DNA from: Picosynechococcus sp. PCC 7117
GTDB taxonomy: Bacteria > Cyanobacteriota > Cyanobacteriia > Cyanobacteriales > MRBY01
Reading direction: 5' to 3'
Length of the DNA: 64,000 nt
NCBI RefSeq assembly: GCF_001693275.1
Contig: NZ_CP016477.1
Location: 1,364,001-1,428,000 of the forward strand
Under the pieces are notes generated by a model. The model made no database searches and had not been told where the DNA came from. It saw nothing but the letters and a program-made list of their open reading frames with translations. How positions within the stretch are numbered: the first letter of the stretch is position 1; each line of letters begins with the position of its first letter. The translations under genes and the position numbers were made by a program. Below, one piece after another: positions 51,732 through 60,171 of the stretch.

Positions 51732-52883
51732 CTAGGCGTTTTGGAACACCGCAGCGGCCGCTTTCACCCCAGCCCCAGACTCAAAATCACCGTGACCCAA
51801 CCCTTGGAGAGTTGCTTCGAGGGCGGCGATCGCCGTAATCACATCCCGGTCATGGACAAAGCCCAGGTGACCAATCCGGAAGATTTTTCCTTTGTAATCA
51901 TCCTGGCCGCCAGCGAGGGCAATATCAAAGTTTGTCCGCATCGCCTTGCGGATATCTTCTGCGCCAATGGGGGCAGGATCAACGGCAGTAACCGCTGTGC
52001 TGGCATTACCATCGGGGGCAAAGGTCTTTAGGCCCAAAGCCTTGACTGCGGCCCGGGTAGCATCGGTTAAGCGTTGGTGGCGAGCAAAAATATTCTCTAA
52101 GCCTTCCCGTTGCATCATTCCCAGGGCTGCCTGGAGCGCAAAGATCAGATTCACCGGAGGTGTAAAGGGGGTGGTGTTTTTCGCTAAATTCTTTTTCGCA
52201 GCCTTGAGATCAAAGTAGAAACGGGGAATTTTTGCATTTTCGTAGGCCGCCCAAGCCTTTTCGCTGACGGAAACAAAGCCCAAGCCCGGCGGAATCATAA
52301 AGCCTTTCTGGGAACCGGAGGCGACCACATCAAGGCCCCATTCATCGGTGGGAACATTGCAGGCCCCTAGGCTAGTCACCGCATCGACGATCATCAAGGC
52401 CCCGTGGGCTTTGACGTAACGGCTGATGGTTTCGAGGTCGTTAAGGACGCCAGTAGAAGTTTCTGAGTGGGTGACGACAACGGCTTTGATTTCTTTGGCG
52501 GTATCGGCTTCGAGTTTGGCGCGGAAAACTTCGGGATCCAGTGCTTCACCCCAGGGGGCTTTGACCCGTTCTACGTCCATGCCGTAGGTTTCACAGACGA
52601 TCGCCCAACGTTCACCAAATTTACCGTTATCGCCGACGAGGACTTTATCGCCCGCATTAATAAAGTTGATCAAACCCGCTTCCATCGCGCCGGTACCGCT
52701 AGCGGCGAGGCAATACACATCGTTCTGAGTTTGGAAGAGCCATTTGAGTTGCGCAGTGACCTCGGCCATGATTTCGCTAAACTGGGCGCTCCGGTGACCG
52801 ATGGGGTGTTTGGCCATTGCTAGCAAAACCTGCTCCGGCACAGGGGTCGGGCCGGGAATCATCAGCATATGTTTGTCTTCCAT
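51732..52883 (-). CDS. Alanine-glyoxylate-type class V aminotransferase
   Basis: A 383-residue PLP enzyme of the serine-pyruvate/alanine-glyoxylate aminotransferase group (also annotated as soluble hydrogenase small subunit in older work). Typical parts: MLMIPGPTPVPEQVLLAM at the start, LAASGTGAMEAGLIN near residue 60, LMIVDAVTSLGACNVPTDEWGLDVVASGSQKGFMIPPGLGF around 165-205, with the PLP-binding Lys in SQKG. It probably converts glyoxylate from photorespiration to glycine. The last ~20 residues add an Ala/Gly tail. ATG 52883. The 319 bp upstream hold the divergent promoters with no other visible element. Confidence 0.9.
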   Translation of the reverse strand: MEDKHMLMIPGPTPVPEQVLLAMAKHPIGHRSAQFSEIMAEVTAQLKWLFQTQNDVYCLAASGTGAMEAGLINFINAGDKVLVGDNGKFGERWAIVCETYGMDVERVKAPWGEALDPEVFRAKLEADTAKEIKAVVVTHSETSTGVLNDLETISRYVKAHGALMIVDAVTSLGACNVPTDEWGLDVVASGSQKGFMIPPGLGFVSVSEKAWAAYENAKIPRFYFDLKAAKKNLAKNTTPFTPPVNLIFALQAALGMMQREGLENIFARHQRLTDATRAAVKALGLKTFAPDGNASTAVTAVDPAPIGAEDIRKAMRTNFDIALAGGQDDYKGKIFRIGHLGFVHDRDVITAIAALEATLQGLGHGDFESGAGVKAAAAVFQNA

Positions 52884-53202
52884 GGTGTGTTTGTCCTTCG
52901 CTTAGACCGTGATTGAAAATGCCGTTAATCCCCAAAAGTCTAGGGACGTTCCGCAAAAGCTAAATCCTATCCTATGCGATCGCCCAGATCAAGCCACTGA
53001 GATGCTGTCTATTTGTTCACGAAAAGCAAAAGTTTCGCAGAGCAGCAACGGAAAACGTTAAGGATGATTGAGAAGCGTCACAAAGTCCAAAAAAACGAGG
53101 CTCAAGTTATATCCTGAAAGCACCTTAATTCACCGATTAACCGAAAGCTTTCCCTCGGCTGAGGTGGATAGAAAGGCAATGTTTTGTACTGTTCCAAAGC
53201 CA
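52884..53202. other. Divergent intergenic region
   Basis: This stretch lies between the aminotransferase gene and the TMEM43-like gene. The frame of the latter stays open back to 53068, but the residues there lack family likeness. One HIP1-like site is present near 52977. No RNA gene or hairpin is seen. Confidence 0.4.
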
Positions 53203-54327
53203 ATGAGTGACCAATTTGTTGAACAAAAAACAACGGGGTATTTTCAGCGCCTCGGCAATTCGCTTGTGGGAATTTTCCTAGGGGTTGTTCTCTTTTTAGC
53301 GTCCTTTGGGGTGCTCTACTGGAATGAAGGCCGGGTAGACCTCTCGAAAATTGCGGCCACAGCCACCGAAATTCCCGCCACCGGCACCACCACGATAAAA
53401 GCCAATAGTTTTGTATCAATTACGGGTAACCTAAGCAGCCCAGAAACCCTCGGCGATCGCCCCTATTTAGAACCCGGTGAATACATCGCCCTCCGGCGCA
53501 AAACAGAAATGTATGCCTGGGAAGAAAATAGCCGCACCACCACCCAGAAAAATGCCGGGGGTTCAGAAACGAAAACGACAACTTATACCTACGCCAAGGA
53601 GTGGGCCGAAAATCCGGATGATTCTTCTCGTTTTAAGAATCCAACGGGCCATAATAATCCAGCCAAAAGCATCGAAAGTCAGGAACTACGGGTTTCCCAG
53701 GCCCAGGTGGGTGATTATCAACTGGATGTAAATCAATTGCAGTTTCCCATCAACCAACCCGTTAATTTAACGGCGGCCCAGATCCCGGCAGAATCAAAAA
53801 ACAAACTCAACGGCAGTTATTTATTTTTTGGGACAGGTAGCCTCAGCAGTCCAGAAATTGGCGATCTGCGCCTCAGTTATCAAGCCCTAAACAAAAATAT
53901 TCAAGCGACGGTCTTCGGTGATTTGGGCAATGGTAACCAACTCACGCCCCACCAAGGCCGGAAAAATGTGACTTTTTATCGACTCTTTCCCGGTACCCGT
54001 GACCAGGCGATCGCCAACCTAGCAAACCGACATAAGTTGATCACCTGGGGCCTACGGTTTGGGGGCTTTTTGCTAATGTGGATTGGCTTAAATTTAGTGG
54101 TAGAACCTCTCGGTGTTGTTCTAGATATCATTCCCTTTTTAGGAGATTTAACCCGCACCGCCACAGGTTTTGCCACGTTTATTGTGGCAGCGATTTTGTC
54201 TGGGTTAACGATCATTGTGTCGATTATTCTTCACAGCCCGGTCATGATTTTCCTCGCCCTCGGTCTCTGTGGCTTCATTGTCTACCGCTGGACAAAACGT
54301 AAAAAAACCAAGGATCAACTGGCTTAG
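53203..54327 (+). CDS. TMEM43-family membrane protein
   Basis: About 374 residues from ATG 53203. One membrane helix at the start (GIFLGVVLFLASFGVLYWNEGR), a large soluble domain (residues ~50-280) with RPYLEPGEYIALRRKTEMYAWEE, RTTTQKNAGGSETKTTTYTYAKEW and GDYQLDVNQLQFP, then three C-terminal helices (FLLMWIGLNLVVEPLGVVLDIIPFLG, TATGFATFIVAAILSGLTIIV, HSPVMIFLALGLCGFIVY) and a basic Lys-rich tail. This arrangement and the motif YWNEGR fit TMEM43 (LUMA), known from animal nuclear membranes and from bacteria. Bacterial function is unknown. A terminator follows. Confidence 0.8.
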   Translation: MSDQFVEQKTTGYFQRLGNSLVGIFLGVVLFLASFGVLYWNEGRVDLSKIAATATEIPATGTTTIKANSFVSITGNLSSPETLGDRPYLEPGEYIALRRKTEMYAWEENSRTTTQKNAGGSETKTTTYTYAKEWAENPDDSSRFKNPTGHNNPAKSIESQELRVSQAQVGDYQLDVNQLQFPINQPVNLTAAQIPAESKNKLNGSYLFFGTGSLSSPEIGDLRLSYQALNKNIQATVFGDLGNGNQLTPHQGRKNVTFYRLFPGTRDQAIANLANRHKLITWGLRFGGFLLMWIGLNLVVEPLGVVLDIIPFLGDLTRTATGFATFIVAAILSGLTIIVSIILHSPVMIFLALGLCGFIVYRWTKRKKTKDQLA

Positions 54328-54363
54328 GTTCTCCCTGGTCAAGCAAGAATTTAAAAAGATTTG

Positions 54364-54387
54364 GGAACGGCGGTCGTTCCTTTTTTT
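54364..54387 (+). terminator. Rho-independent terminator after the TMEM43-like gene
   Basis: GGAACG (54364-54369) and CGTTCC (54375-54380) form a 6-bp stem with a 5-base loop, followed by seven T. It ends the plus-strand gene and lies just beyond the 3' end of the convergent ABC permease. Confidence 0.85.
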
Positions 54388-54394
54388 GTAGCAA

Positions 54395-55276
54395 TTAGCC
54401 CAAACGACGCTTGAGGAGCGGTTGAATGGTCGCCAAGGCAATCGCCCCAAACCCCGTCAAAATTCCGAGCACAGCCCCAAAGTTTAAATTTCCCCAGGGA
54501 GCGCTGAAGACCACACTCTGGAATGTCCAATCACTGTGCATATACAAATAGCGAATCGGCTCAATGGCATAGGTCAAAGGGTTTAAGCTCGCGACAAGCT
54601 GTAACCAGTTCGCCATGAAATCCAAGGGCGCTAGAGCGGTACTGGCAAACAGTAGGGGTAAATTCACCACAAAAATCACCGCAATCAGTTCAATATGTCC
54701 CGGCAGCGCAAAGGCTAAACCCAAGCTCAAAGCTGTTACCGCCAAGACGATTAAAAACACCACTAAGGCGATCGCCCCCAGACCCAAGGCACTGGGTAAA
54801 CCGGCCCCCAATAAAGCACTGGCCCCAACGATCACCGCCGTTTGAATCAAGGTCAGGCCCATGATGTAAATCGTTGAAGCCGCCACGATGGAATAGCGCG
54901 TCGCTAAAGGAGCCACCAAAAGCCGGTTTAAAAAGCCAAATTCCCGGTCAAACATCACGGGTAAACCTGCATTCAATGCCCCGGAAAAGGCCGTAAACAC
55001 GATAATCCCTGGGGCGAGAAATTGGGCATAGTTGATGTCGTTGCCAAACAGTCCCTGGGGCGCTTTATAAAACAAGGCCCCAAACAAAATCAGCCACATA
55101 AACGGTTGAATAATCCCTGCCACCAAGGTCGTCGGTCGCCGTTGCAGTTGAATCACCAGCCGTTGGGTGAGGGCTACCGTTTCCTGAAAAAAATCCTGCC
55201 AGCCATTGCTCTCAGAGACATTGACCTTAGCGGTGGGGGACAGAATCGAGTTGGGCGTAAAGATAGATTGACTCAT
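54395..55276 (-). CDS. ABC-2 type transporter permease
   Basis: A 293-residue inner-membrane protein of the ABC-2/DrrB type with about six helices. It has an N-terminal amphipathic part (WQDFFQETVALTQRLVIQLQRRP), the first helix TTLVAGIIQPFMWLILFGALFY, and the family segment FAPGI-like AQFLAPGIIVFTAFSGALNAGLPVMFDREFGFLNRLLVAPL, followed by three further helices and SLNPLTYAIEPIRYLYMH near the end. No ATPase lies next to it; it would need one encoded elsewhere. Substrate could be a lipid, polysaccharide or drug. Start ATG 55276. Confidence 0.87.
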   Translation of the reverse strand: MSQSIFTPNSILSPTAKVNVSESNGWQDFFQETVALTQRLVIQLQRRPTTLVAGIIQPFMWLILFGALFYKAPQGLFGNDINYAQFLAPGIIVFTAFSGALNAGLPVMFDREFGFLNRLLVAPLATRYSIVAASTIYIMGLTLIQTAVIVGASALLGAGLPSALGLGAIALVVFLIVLAVTALSLGLAFALPGHIELIAVIFVVNLPLLFASTALAPLDFMANWLQLVASLNPLTYAIEPIRYLYMHSDWTFQSVVFSAPWGNLNFGAVLGILTGFGAIALATIQPLLKRRLG

Positions 55277-55474
55277 AACGGTTGTTTCGCGTCACCAAAT
55301 AGGCGCAGATTTTGGCTCTTTTCTCAGGACTAGATTAACGTATTTCACCCCAAATCATGGCCTTCATCGCCGTTAGGACGCGCCTTGTCGGGTGGGAAAA
55401 TTCCCTCTAAAATCAGTGGGGCTTAACGAAAGCTAAACCTTTACTCCCTGTCGTTTTTAAACGCGATCGCCTTT

Positions 55475-56512
55475 ATGACCAGCTTGACCGACATTTCAAC
55501 GGCAGACCTTGCCGCCGCCTTGACCACTGACGTTGACTTTAACTTGGAGCTGCCCGATCCAGAGGATGATCAACTCCACGACGCGGAATTTGATACCCAG
55601 ATCGAGCGGGTCTGGCAAATTTGCGATCGCTTTGATTTGCAAACAGACATTTGGCGGGGCCGGATTATGCGGGCCGTGCGAGATCGGGAGAAACGTGGCG
55701 GTGATGGGCGCGGGACAGGCTTTTTAAACTGGCTCAAACAGCGGGAAATTAGCAAGAGTCAAGCCTACGGCCTCATCGAACTGGCCAACAGTGCTGATAC
55801 TCTCCTCGCCGAGGGGCAACTAGACCCCAACAGTATTAATAATTTCAGTAAAAATGCTTTCGTCGAAACGGCGAAATCGGCCCCCGAAATTCAAAAACTC
55901 GTCGCCGATGCCGCCCAAAAAGGCGATCGCATTACTCGACGGGAAGTAAAACAACTGGCCGACGAATGGACGAGCATGAGTTCGGAGCTGCTCCCCGATG
56001 AAGTAAAAGAACAGGCCGCCAGCGGTGCCCTCCCCAGTCGGTTTCTCTCGCCTTTGGTAAAAGAATTAGAAAAGCTGCCAGAAACCCACGTCACAGCGAT
56101 CCAAGAAGAAATCCGCGAAGCCCCCAACACCGACACCGTCAAAGCGATGACCCGTGAAGCGAAGAGTTTGGCGAAATATATCGATGCCGCCGCCCAGGTG
56201 CAGACCCTCCGTAAGGCGAATATTGACCTGGAAATGGCCCTCGAAGAAGCGCTGCGTTTGGATTGTCTGGGTACTGCCGCCGATCTGGTGAAACAGGCCA
56301 CCCAGATGGAGCAATGTGTGGTGAAGCTCTTTACCACCTGGAAGCGCCTAGGAAAATTAGCCGATCGCCTTTATGTGGATACGGGGGCGAGCAATCCCTA
56401 TTTACGGTCGATGTTGGGCACCCTAGAAGCCCTGAGTAGCGAGGTTTTGGAAGTTGATTTAGATGATTCCGGCGAGAGTAGTGTGCGGATTCGGATTTTG
56501 GGAGAAGAGTAA
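55475..56512 (+). CDS. Cyanobacterial hypothetical protein with HTH-like and helical regions
   Basis: A 345-residue protein without membrane segments. The N-terminus is acidic (NLELPDPEDDQLHDAEF). Near residues 85-105 the sequence FLNWLKQREISKSQAYGLIELA has the spacing of a helix-turn-helix, as in ParB/DUF3102-type proteins. The middle is helical (KSAPEIQKLVADAAQKGDRITRREVKQLADEW), and the last ~110 residues contain a coiled-coil (TLRKANIDLEMALEEALRL) and an Asp/Glu/Ser-rich tail. I do not know its function. It might bind DNA. Start ATG 55475. Forty bp lie between it and the next gene, so they may be co-transcribed. Confidence 0.65.
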   Translation: MTSLTDISTADLAAALTTDVDFNLELPDPEDDQLHDAEFDTQIERVWQICDRFDLQTDIWRGRIMRAVRDREKRGGDGRGTGFLNWLKQREISKSQAYGLIELANSADTLLAEGQLDPNSINNFSKNAFVETAKSAPEIQKLVADAAQKGDRITRREVKQLADEWTSMSSELLPDEVKEQAASGALPSRFLSPLVKELEKLPETHVTAIQEEIREAPNTDTVKAMTREAKSLAKYIDAAAQVQTLRKANIDLEMALEEALRLDCLGTAADLVKQATQMEQCVVKLFTTWKRLGKLADRLYVDTGASNPYLRSMLGTLEALSSEVLEVDLDDSGESSVRIRILGEE

Positions 56513-56551
56513 AATAGCGGGTAACAGTTTCAGTTAGGAGTAAAGGATCCG

Positions 56552-56950
56552 ATGGGTAGATGGTTCGGGGCGATCGCCTTGGTACTGGCTTTAGTTTTCG
56601 GTTTGGGACAAGGGCCGAGTTTTGCTGAAGGTACAACAGATGAGCCTGTGGTGGAATGGCTGACCTTTGACGTGCCCCAGGCCGACCAAGCAAAATTTAT
56701 CGAAAAAGAACTAGAAATCTGGAATCCTATCGATCGGCGATCGCCTGCCTTTGTGCGCAAAGAAATCTGGCAAGATGCCGACCACCCGGATCAGCTCACC
56801 GTTGTTGTTTCCTGGTCAAGCCAAGCCCTACGGAAAGTCGTTTCCCCAGAGGCCGTTAATGCCGCTGAGAAAGCCTTTGATGAAGCCATGGGCAAAAGTT
56901 ACCCGATCCTTGAAAAGAAAGAATTCCGCAATCTTTCTACGACTAATTGA
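56552..56950 (+). CDS. Exported TIGR03792-type hypothetical protein
   Basis: A 132-residue protein with a signal peptide (MGRWFGAIALVLALVFGLGQGPSFA|EG) and one small domain: VEWLTFDVPQADQAKFIEKELEIWN, then FVRKEIWQDADHPDQLTVVVSW. This fits the cyanobacterial TIGR03792 group, with likeness to the antibiotic biosynthesis monooxygenase (ABM) fold by pattern only. It is predicted to be periplasmic or in the thylakoid lumen. ATG 56552. Function unknown. Confidence 0.75.
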   Translation: MGRWFGAIALVLALVFGLGQGPSFAEGTTDEPVVEWLTFDVPQADQAKFIEKELEIWNPIDRRSPAFVRKEIWQDADHPDQLTVVVSWSSQALRKVVSPEAVNAAEKAFDEAMGKSYPILEKKEFRNLSTTN

Positions 56951-57013
56951 CATTGAAAGAAACAGAGGCGATCGCCTCACTAAATTTTTGTCACATTAAT
57001 ATTCATAAAAAAC

Positions 57014-57340
57014 ATGATTCTAAGCACCACCAACACCATCGAAGGAGCAACCATCACCAGTTATCAGGGGGTCGTCACCGCTGAAGTGGTCTATGGCACC
57101 AACGCCCTCCGGGATTTTTTTGCGGGCATCCGAGACATGATCGGCGGTCGCACCGCTAGTTACGAGCGCATCTTTGAAAAAGGCCACCAGGAAGCGCTGC
57201 GGGAACTAGAAAGCAATGCTAAAAAGTGTGGAGCTGATGCCGTAATTGGCATTAGCATGGACACAGGCACGATCAATATCGACGATAAAGGCGTTCTGCT
57301 GCTGATCACAGCCACTGGAACCGCCGTAAAACTGGGGTAG
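57014..57340 (+). CDS. YbjQ/UPF0145-family protein
   Basis: A 108-residue protein. The pattern ILSTTNTIEGATITSYQGVVTAEVVYG at the start, FFAGIRDMIGGRTASYERIF in the middle, and CGADAVIGISMDTGTI near the end match YbjQ/UPF0145, small pentameric proteins sometimes called heavy-metal-binding domains. The role is unknown. The gene starts 63 bp after its neighbour with ATG 57014 and lies before the tRNA gene, which is on the opposite strand. Confidence 0.9.
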   Translation: MILSTTNTIEGATITSYQGVVTAEVVYGTNALRDFFAGIRDMIGGRTASYERIFEKGHQEALRELESNAKKCGADAVIGISMDTGTINIDDKGVLLLITATGTAVKLG

Positions 57341-57442
57341 GAGTTCTGCCCCCAATTCCCGAACAAAACTCTCTAAAACAAAACGGGCTAGTAACGTTGG
57401 AAGCCCGAAAGTCTTGGGGTTATTCAAAACCGATAATTTTAA

Positions 57443-57514
57443 CTGGGGTGCCAGGATTCGAACCTGGGAATGTCGGAACCAAAATCCGATGCCTTACCGC
57501 TTGGCGACACCCCA
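57443..57514 (-). tRNA. tRNA-Gln (anticodon UUG)
   Basis: The minus strand reads TGGGGTGTCGCCAAGCGG at the 5' end and ends CCTGGCACCCCAG, giving a 7-bp acceptor stem (TGGGGTG with CACCCCA) and discriminator G. The anticodon arm is CGGA-TTTTGGT-TCCG, with TTG in the loop, and the T arm is CCCAG-GTTCGAA-CCTGG-like. Length is 72 bases without encoded CCA. This is glutamine tRNA, which in cyanobacteria is charged with Glu first and then amidated by GatCAB. Confidence 0.95.
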
Positions 57515-57662
57515 TTGCGTTTAAGCCTTTAGAAATATAACACCAATTTTTCGGAAGCGTCAACAGTCTCATCAAATCTTTTTTGGGTGGCCCTGGATAA
57601 TTGTCAAAAACCCAAAAATCCAGTAAACCTTAACCGTTGCCCTTAAACCTCATTATTTTTTG

Positions 57663-57965
57663 ATGTCAGATTTGATTAAACAACTCCAGTCCAGTTTTGG
57701 CGACAGTGAGTGGCATGACCTCGCGCCCCATGCGGCCCGTGATGCGCTGATTGTGGTACACCCTTCCCTGGATTTATTGCAGGTGGGAGAGGCGATCGCC
57801 ACGGATAATGCGGCCCTAGTGGGCAAATGGATGAGCGGTGGCCTAGTGCGTAAGCCCACAAAAGAAGAACTAGAACGCTGGAACCAAGCAACCCAGACCC
57901 TCGTATTTGCGACATTAATTGTGCAGCCCTTTGTGTTGATCAGTGGCGACCGCCCAGAAATTTAA
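57663..57965 (+). CDS. DUF2288 hypothetical protein
   Basis: About 100 residues from ATG 57663. The pattern EWHDLAPHAARDALIVVHPSLDLLQVGEAIATDN near residues 17-50 and VGKWMSGGLVRKPTKEELERWN near 52-73 match DUF2288, a small soluble protein of cyanobacteria and some proteobacteria with unknown role. It overlaps the 3' end of a possible minus-strand small gene by 26 bp. It lies 149 bp from the tRNA gene. Confidence 0.85.
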   Translation: MSDLIKQLQSSFGDSEWHDLAPHAARDALIVVHPSLDLLQVGEAIATDNAALVGKWMSGGLVRKPTKEELERWNQATQTLVFATLIVQPFVLISGDRPEI

Positions 57966-58191
57966 GGGGCGATCGCCCGGAATTTTTTCGCTGGGACGAC
58001 GGGTCTTGTGGGGTAAACTGATTGAGAACAATCCATTGCCCTGGTGTGAGGCCCCTAATCATCGCGTATGATCGGGTTTGAGCCTCATTGATGGTCTGGC
58101 GATAGATAGCAATCATCTCCCGTCGTGGGTTTGCAGCGAACCAAGCTTGTTTTTCTGAGAGTATGAATGATTCTGTGAGCGTAATGCCCAA
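57940..58191 (-). CDS. Possible small hypothetical protein, 83 residues or fewer
   Basis: This frame has protein-like composition, with the central part SEKQAWFAANPRREMIAIYR and GLTPGQWIVLNQFTPQD. Its start is uncertain: only TTG at 58191 or internal codons are available, and it overlaps the start of the divergent DUF3038 gene (58163) and the end of DUF2288. I list it as doubtful because the residue pattern looks real, but there is no clear ribosome site. Confidence 0.4.
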   Translation of the reverse strand: MGITLTESFILSEKQAWFAANPRREMIAIYRQTINEAQTRSYAMIRGLTPGQWIVLNQFTPQDPSSQRKNSGRSPLKFLGGRH

Positions 58192-58798
58192 TCCTAGTTC
58201 CCCATCGGTATCCCCAGGACAACCCTACCTGTTGCAAAATCTGCCGGATCTGTTGCCGGAGGGAAAAGTGTTCCCGCGCCGGGCACAACAGCAAATTGAC
58301 CTGCTCCTCTTGGCCCTAGAAGCGCTGGAGTTGGGCGGCTCAGAGCTAATGCTGCGCTCTGCCCAAAAACTAGAATTGACAGAAATTATCCCGAATCGGG
58401 TCGTCCTCTGGCGATTGCGGCGCACCAACCCCTGGCGACGTTCCCACACCCACGGCCACCTGACCCCCACAGAAGCAAAGGCGTTGGTATTGATCATTGG
58501 CGATCGCGCCAAGAATTTACTGGCTTTATTGCGACAACTTTTACCCGCCGCCCAGCACCTCCGGGAACGCAATCTCCCCCTGGACAGTCATTTCCGCCTT
58601 TCGGAATACCTAGAGCGGTTTCGGGCCCACTTCCGGAGTCGGATGAATCCCCGGCGCGTCCGTGTCACCCTCTACAACCAGTCAAAACAAGATTTAAACG
58701 AACTGGCGATCGCCCTCCTCGAAAAACTGCTGTTTTGCACAGGCACCGTTGGCACCCAACGGCTATGGGTCAGCCTCTTTGATGGAGAAGTGAGCTAA
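58163..58798 (+). CDS. DUF3038 protein
   Basis: A 211-residue soluble protein. I recognise DUF3038 from LPDLLPEGKVFPRRAQQQIDLLLLALEALELGGSE at residues ~27-62, and from the basic HLRERNLPLDSHFRLSEYLERFRAHFRSRMN region. The family is restricted to cyanobacteria and unknown in function. It is followed ten bases later by the DUF4335 gene, a pairing seen across cyanobacteria, so the two proteins probably work together. Start ATG 58163. Confidence 0.85.
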   Translation: MNDSVSVMPNPSSPSVSPGQPYLLQNLPDLLPEGKVFPRRAQQQIDLLLLALEALELGGSELMLRSAQKLELTEIIPNRVVLWRLRRTNPWRRSHTHGHLTPTEAKALVLIIGDRAKNLLALLRQLLPAAQHLRERNLPLDSHFRLSEYLERFRAHFRSRMNPRRVRVTLYNQSKQDLNELAIALLEKLLFCTGTVGTQRLWVSLFDGEVS

Positions 58799-58807
58799 AC
58801 AATTACC

Positions 58808-60148
58808 ATGAATATTCGTCGCCAATATAACCTCCCCAACTGCACCCTCACCCTTGAAGGATTCGATGATGGGAGCGGCAAACTCCTCGACACCCTGACC
58901 ATCCTTTCCAATGTGGAATGTCGTTTTACTACCTCCCAGAAAGTGCTCAGCGGTGGGAAAATTTTCTTTGATCACCTCGTCCAAGCCGTGAGTGAATATG
59001 CCCAGGGTATTTTAAGCGGTCTCCAACGCCCCCCCGAAATCCTCGATGCAAAAGGCCAAGTTCGCTTAGAAACAGCCACGGCAACCTATACCCATCATCT
59101 CCATTGGCAACAACCCGATGGCAGCGCCGCCGAAACCCTCGAATTAACCACGGCGGAGTTGTTTGATTTAACCGAAGCCATTGATCAATTCCTGGCCGAT
59201 GGTTTGACCCTCCCGGATTTTGTTTTGCCCCTAACGCCCCTGAGTCGTCGCCATTGCGTACCAGAAGAATCCTTTGCGGATCGAGCAGTGCCGCCCCTGG
59301 TTGGCGTCAGTGGGTTAGCCTTAACAGCTTTTGCACTGTTCTTTGTCCCAGCGCCGGAAACAACACGTACCGACAGTGAACAAGTTAGCTCTGGGGAAGA
59401 AACGGAACAACTCGCCAGCGCAACTTTACCGGATACGGCCCTCTGGACGGAAGCTGATTTTGATCGCCTTGGTGAAACCTTACCCACCATTGCCACAGAC
59501 CGCGATCTTCAGTTAATGCAAGCTTATCTCTATGGCACTTTGGATTCGGCCTGGACGGAGCGCGATACCACAGAGAATGCTTCCTATCGCTTGGCCCTGG
59601 GAACCGATGGTCGTCTTTTGGGGGTGCAACCCTTAGCTGATGCTGCGGTAACAGCGGGAACAACGGCCTTGGGTGAGTTGGGTCATACTCCAGAAGTGGC
59701 GGCGATCGCCAACGAACAAGCCATGGCTCAATTTCGGGTGAATTTTGCAGAAAATGTCCTGGAAGTAAGCCCCTGGGATGGCTTTCAAAGTTCTAGCGAA
59801 TTGGATTTTGACTCCCGCGAAGTAGAAGGAGAAACGCTCCGACAATTGATCCAACAGGTCAAAGACACCATCGCCGCTGAGTTTGACCGAGAAAATGCCA
59901 CCATCCCCCAAACCCTGGCCTATACCCTAGGGGTGACCAACGAGGGGGCGATCGCCATTGTCGTCGCCGATAATAACGCTGCGAAAACAGCCCTTGATCA
60001 GACCCCCCTCCCGGCCTTGGTCGAACCAGCAGCAGCGGGCATTGTCCCTGGCGAAACCATCTTGCCCACGGAACCGCTGACCCAGGTGAATGTGGTTTTT
60101 CAACCCAACGGTGTGATCGAAGTGAGTCCCTGGGCAGGTTATCGTTAA
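58808..60148 (+). CDS. DUF4335 protein with one membrane helix
   Basis: A 446-residue protein. The N-terminal part (MNIRRQYNLPNCTLTLEGF, FFDHLVQAVSEYAQGILSG, TATYTHHLHW) is the DUF4335 domain; one helix (PPLVGVSGLALTAFALFFVP) lies near residue 170, followed by an acidic Glu/Thr-rich linker and a C-terminal part in which a motif of the type N-V-[LV]-EVSPW occurs twice (NVLEVSPWDGF, GVIEVSPWAGY), with an A-Y-LYGTLD-like element between. It probably interacts with the DUF3038 partner. No function known. Start ATG 58808. Confidence 0.83.
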   Translation: MNIRRQYNLPNCTLTLEGFDDGSGKLLDTLTILSNVECRFTTSQKVLSGGKIFFDHLVQAVSEYAQGILSGLQRPPEILDAKGQVRLETATATYTHHLHWQQPDGSAAETLELTTAELFDLTEAIDQFLADGLTLPDFVLPLTPLSRRHCVPEESFADRAVPPLVGVSGLALTAFALFFVPAPETTRTDSEQVSSGEETEQLASATLPDTALWTEADFDRLGETLPTIATDRDLQLMQAYLYGTLDSAWTERDTTENASYRLALGTDGRLLGVQPLADAAVTAGTTALGELGHTPEVAAIANEQAMAQFRVNFAENVLEVSPWDGFQSSSELDFDSREVEGETLRQLIQQVKDTIAAEFDRENATIPQTLAYTLGVTNEGAIAIVVADNNAAKTALDQTPLPALVEPAAAGIVPGETILPTEPLTQVNVVFQPNGVIEVSPWAGYR

Positions 60149-60171
60149 AAGAAAGCGACCACCTGAAAGCC

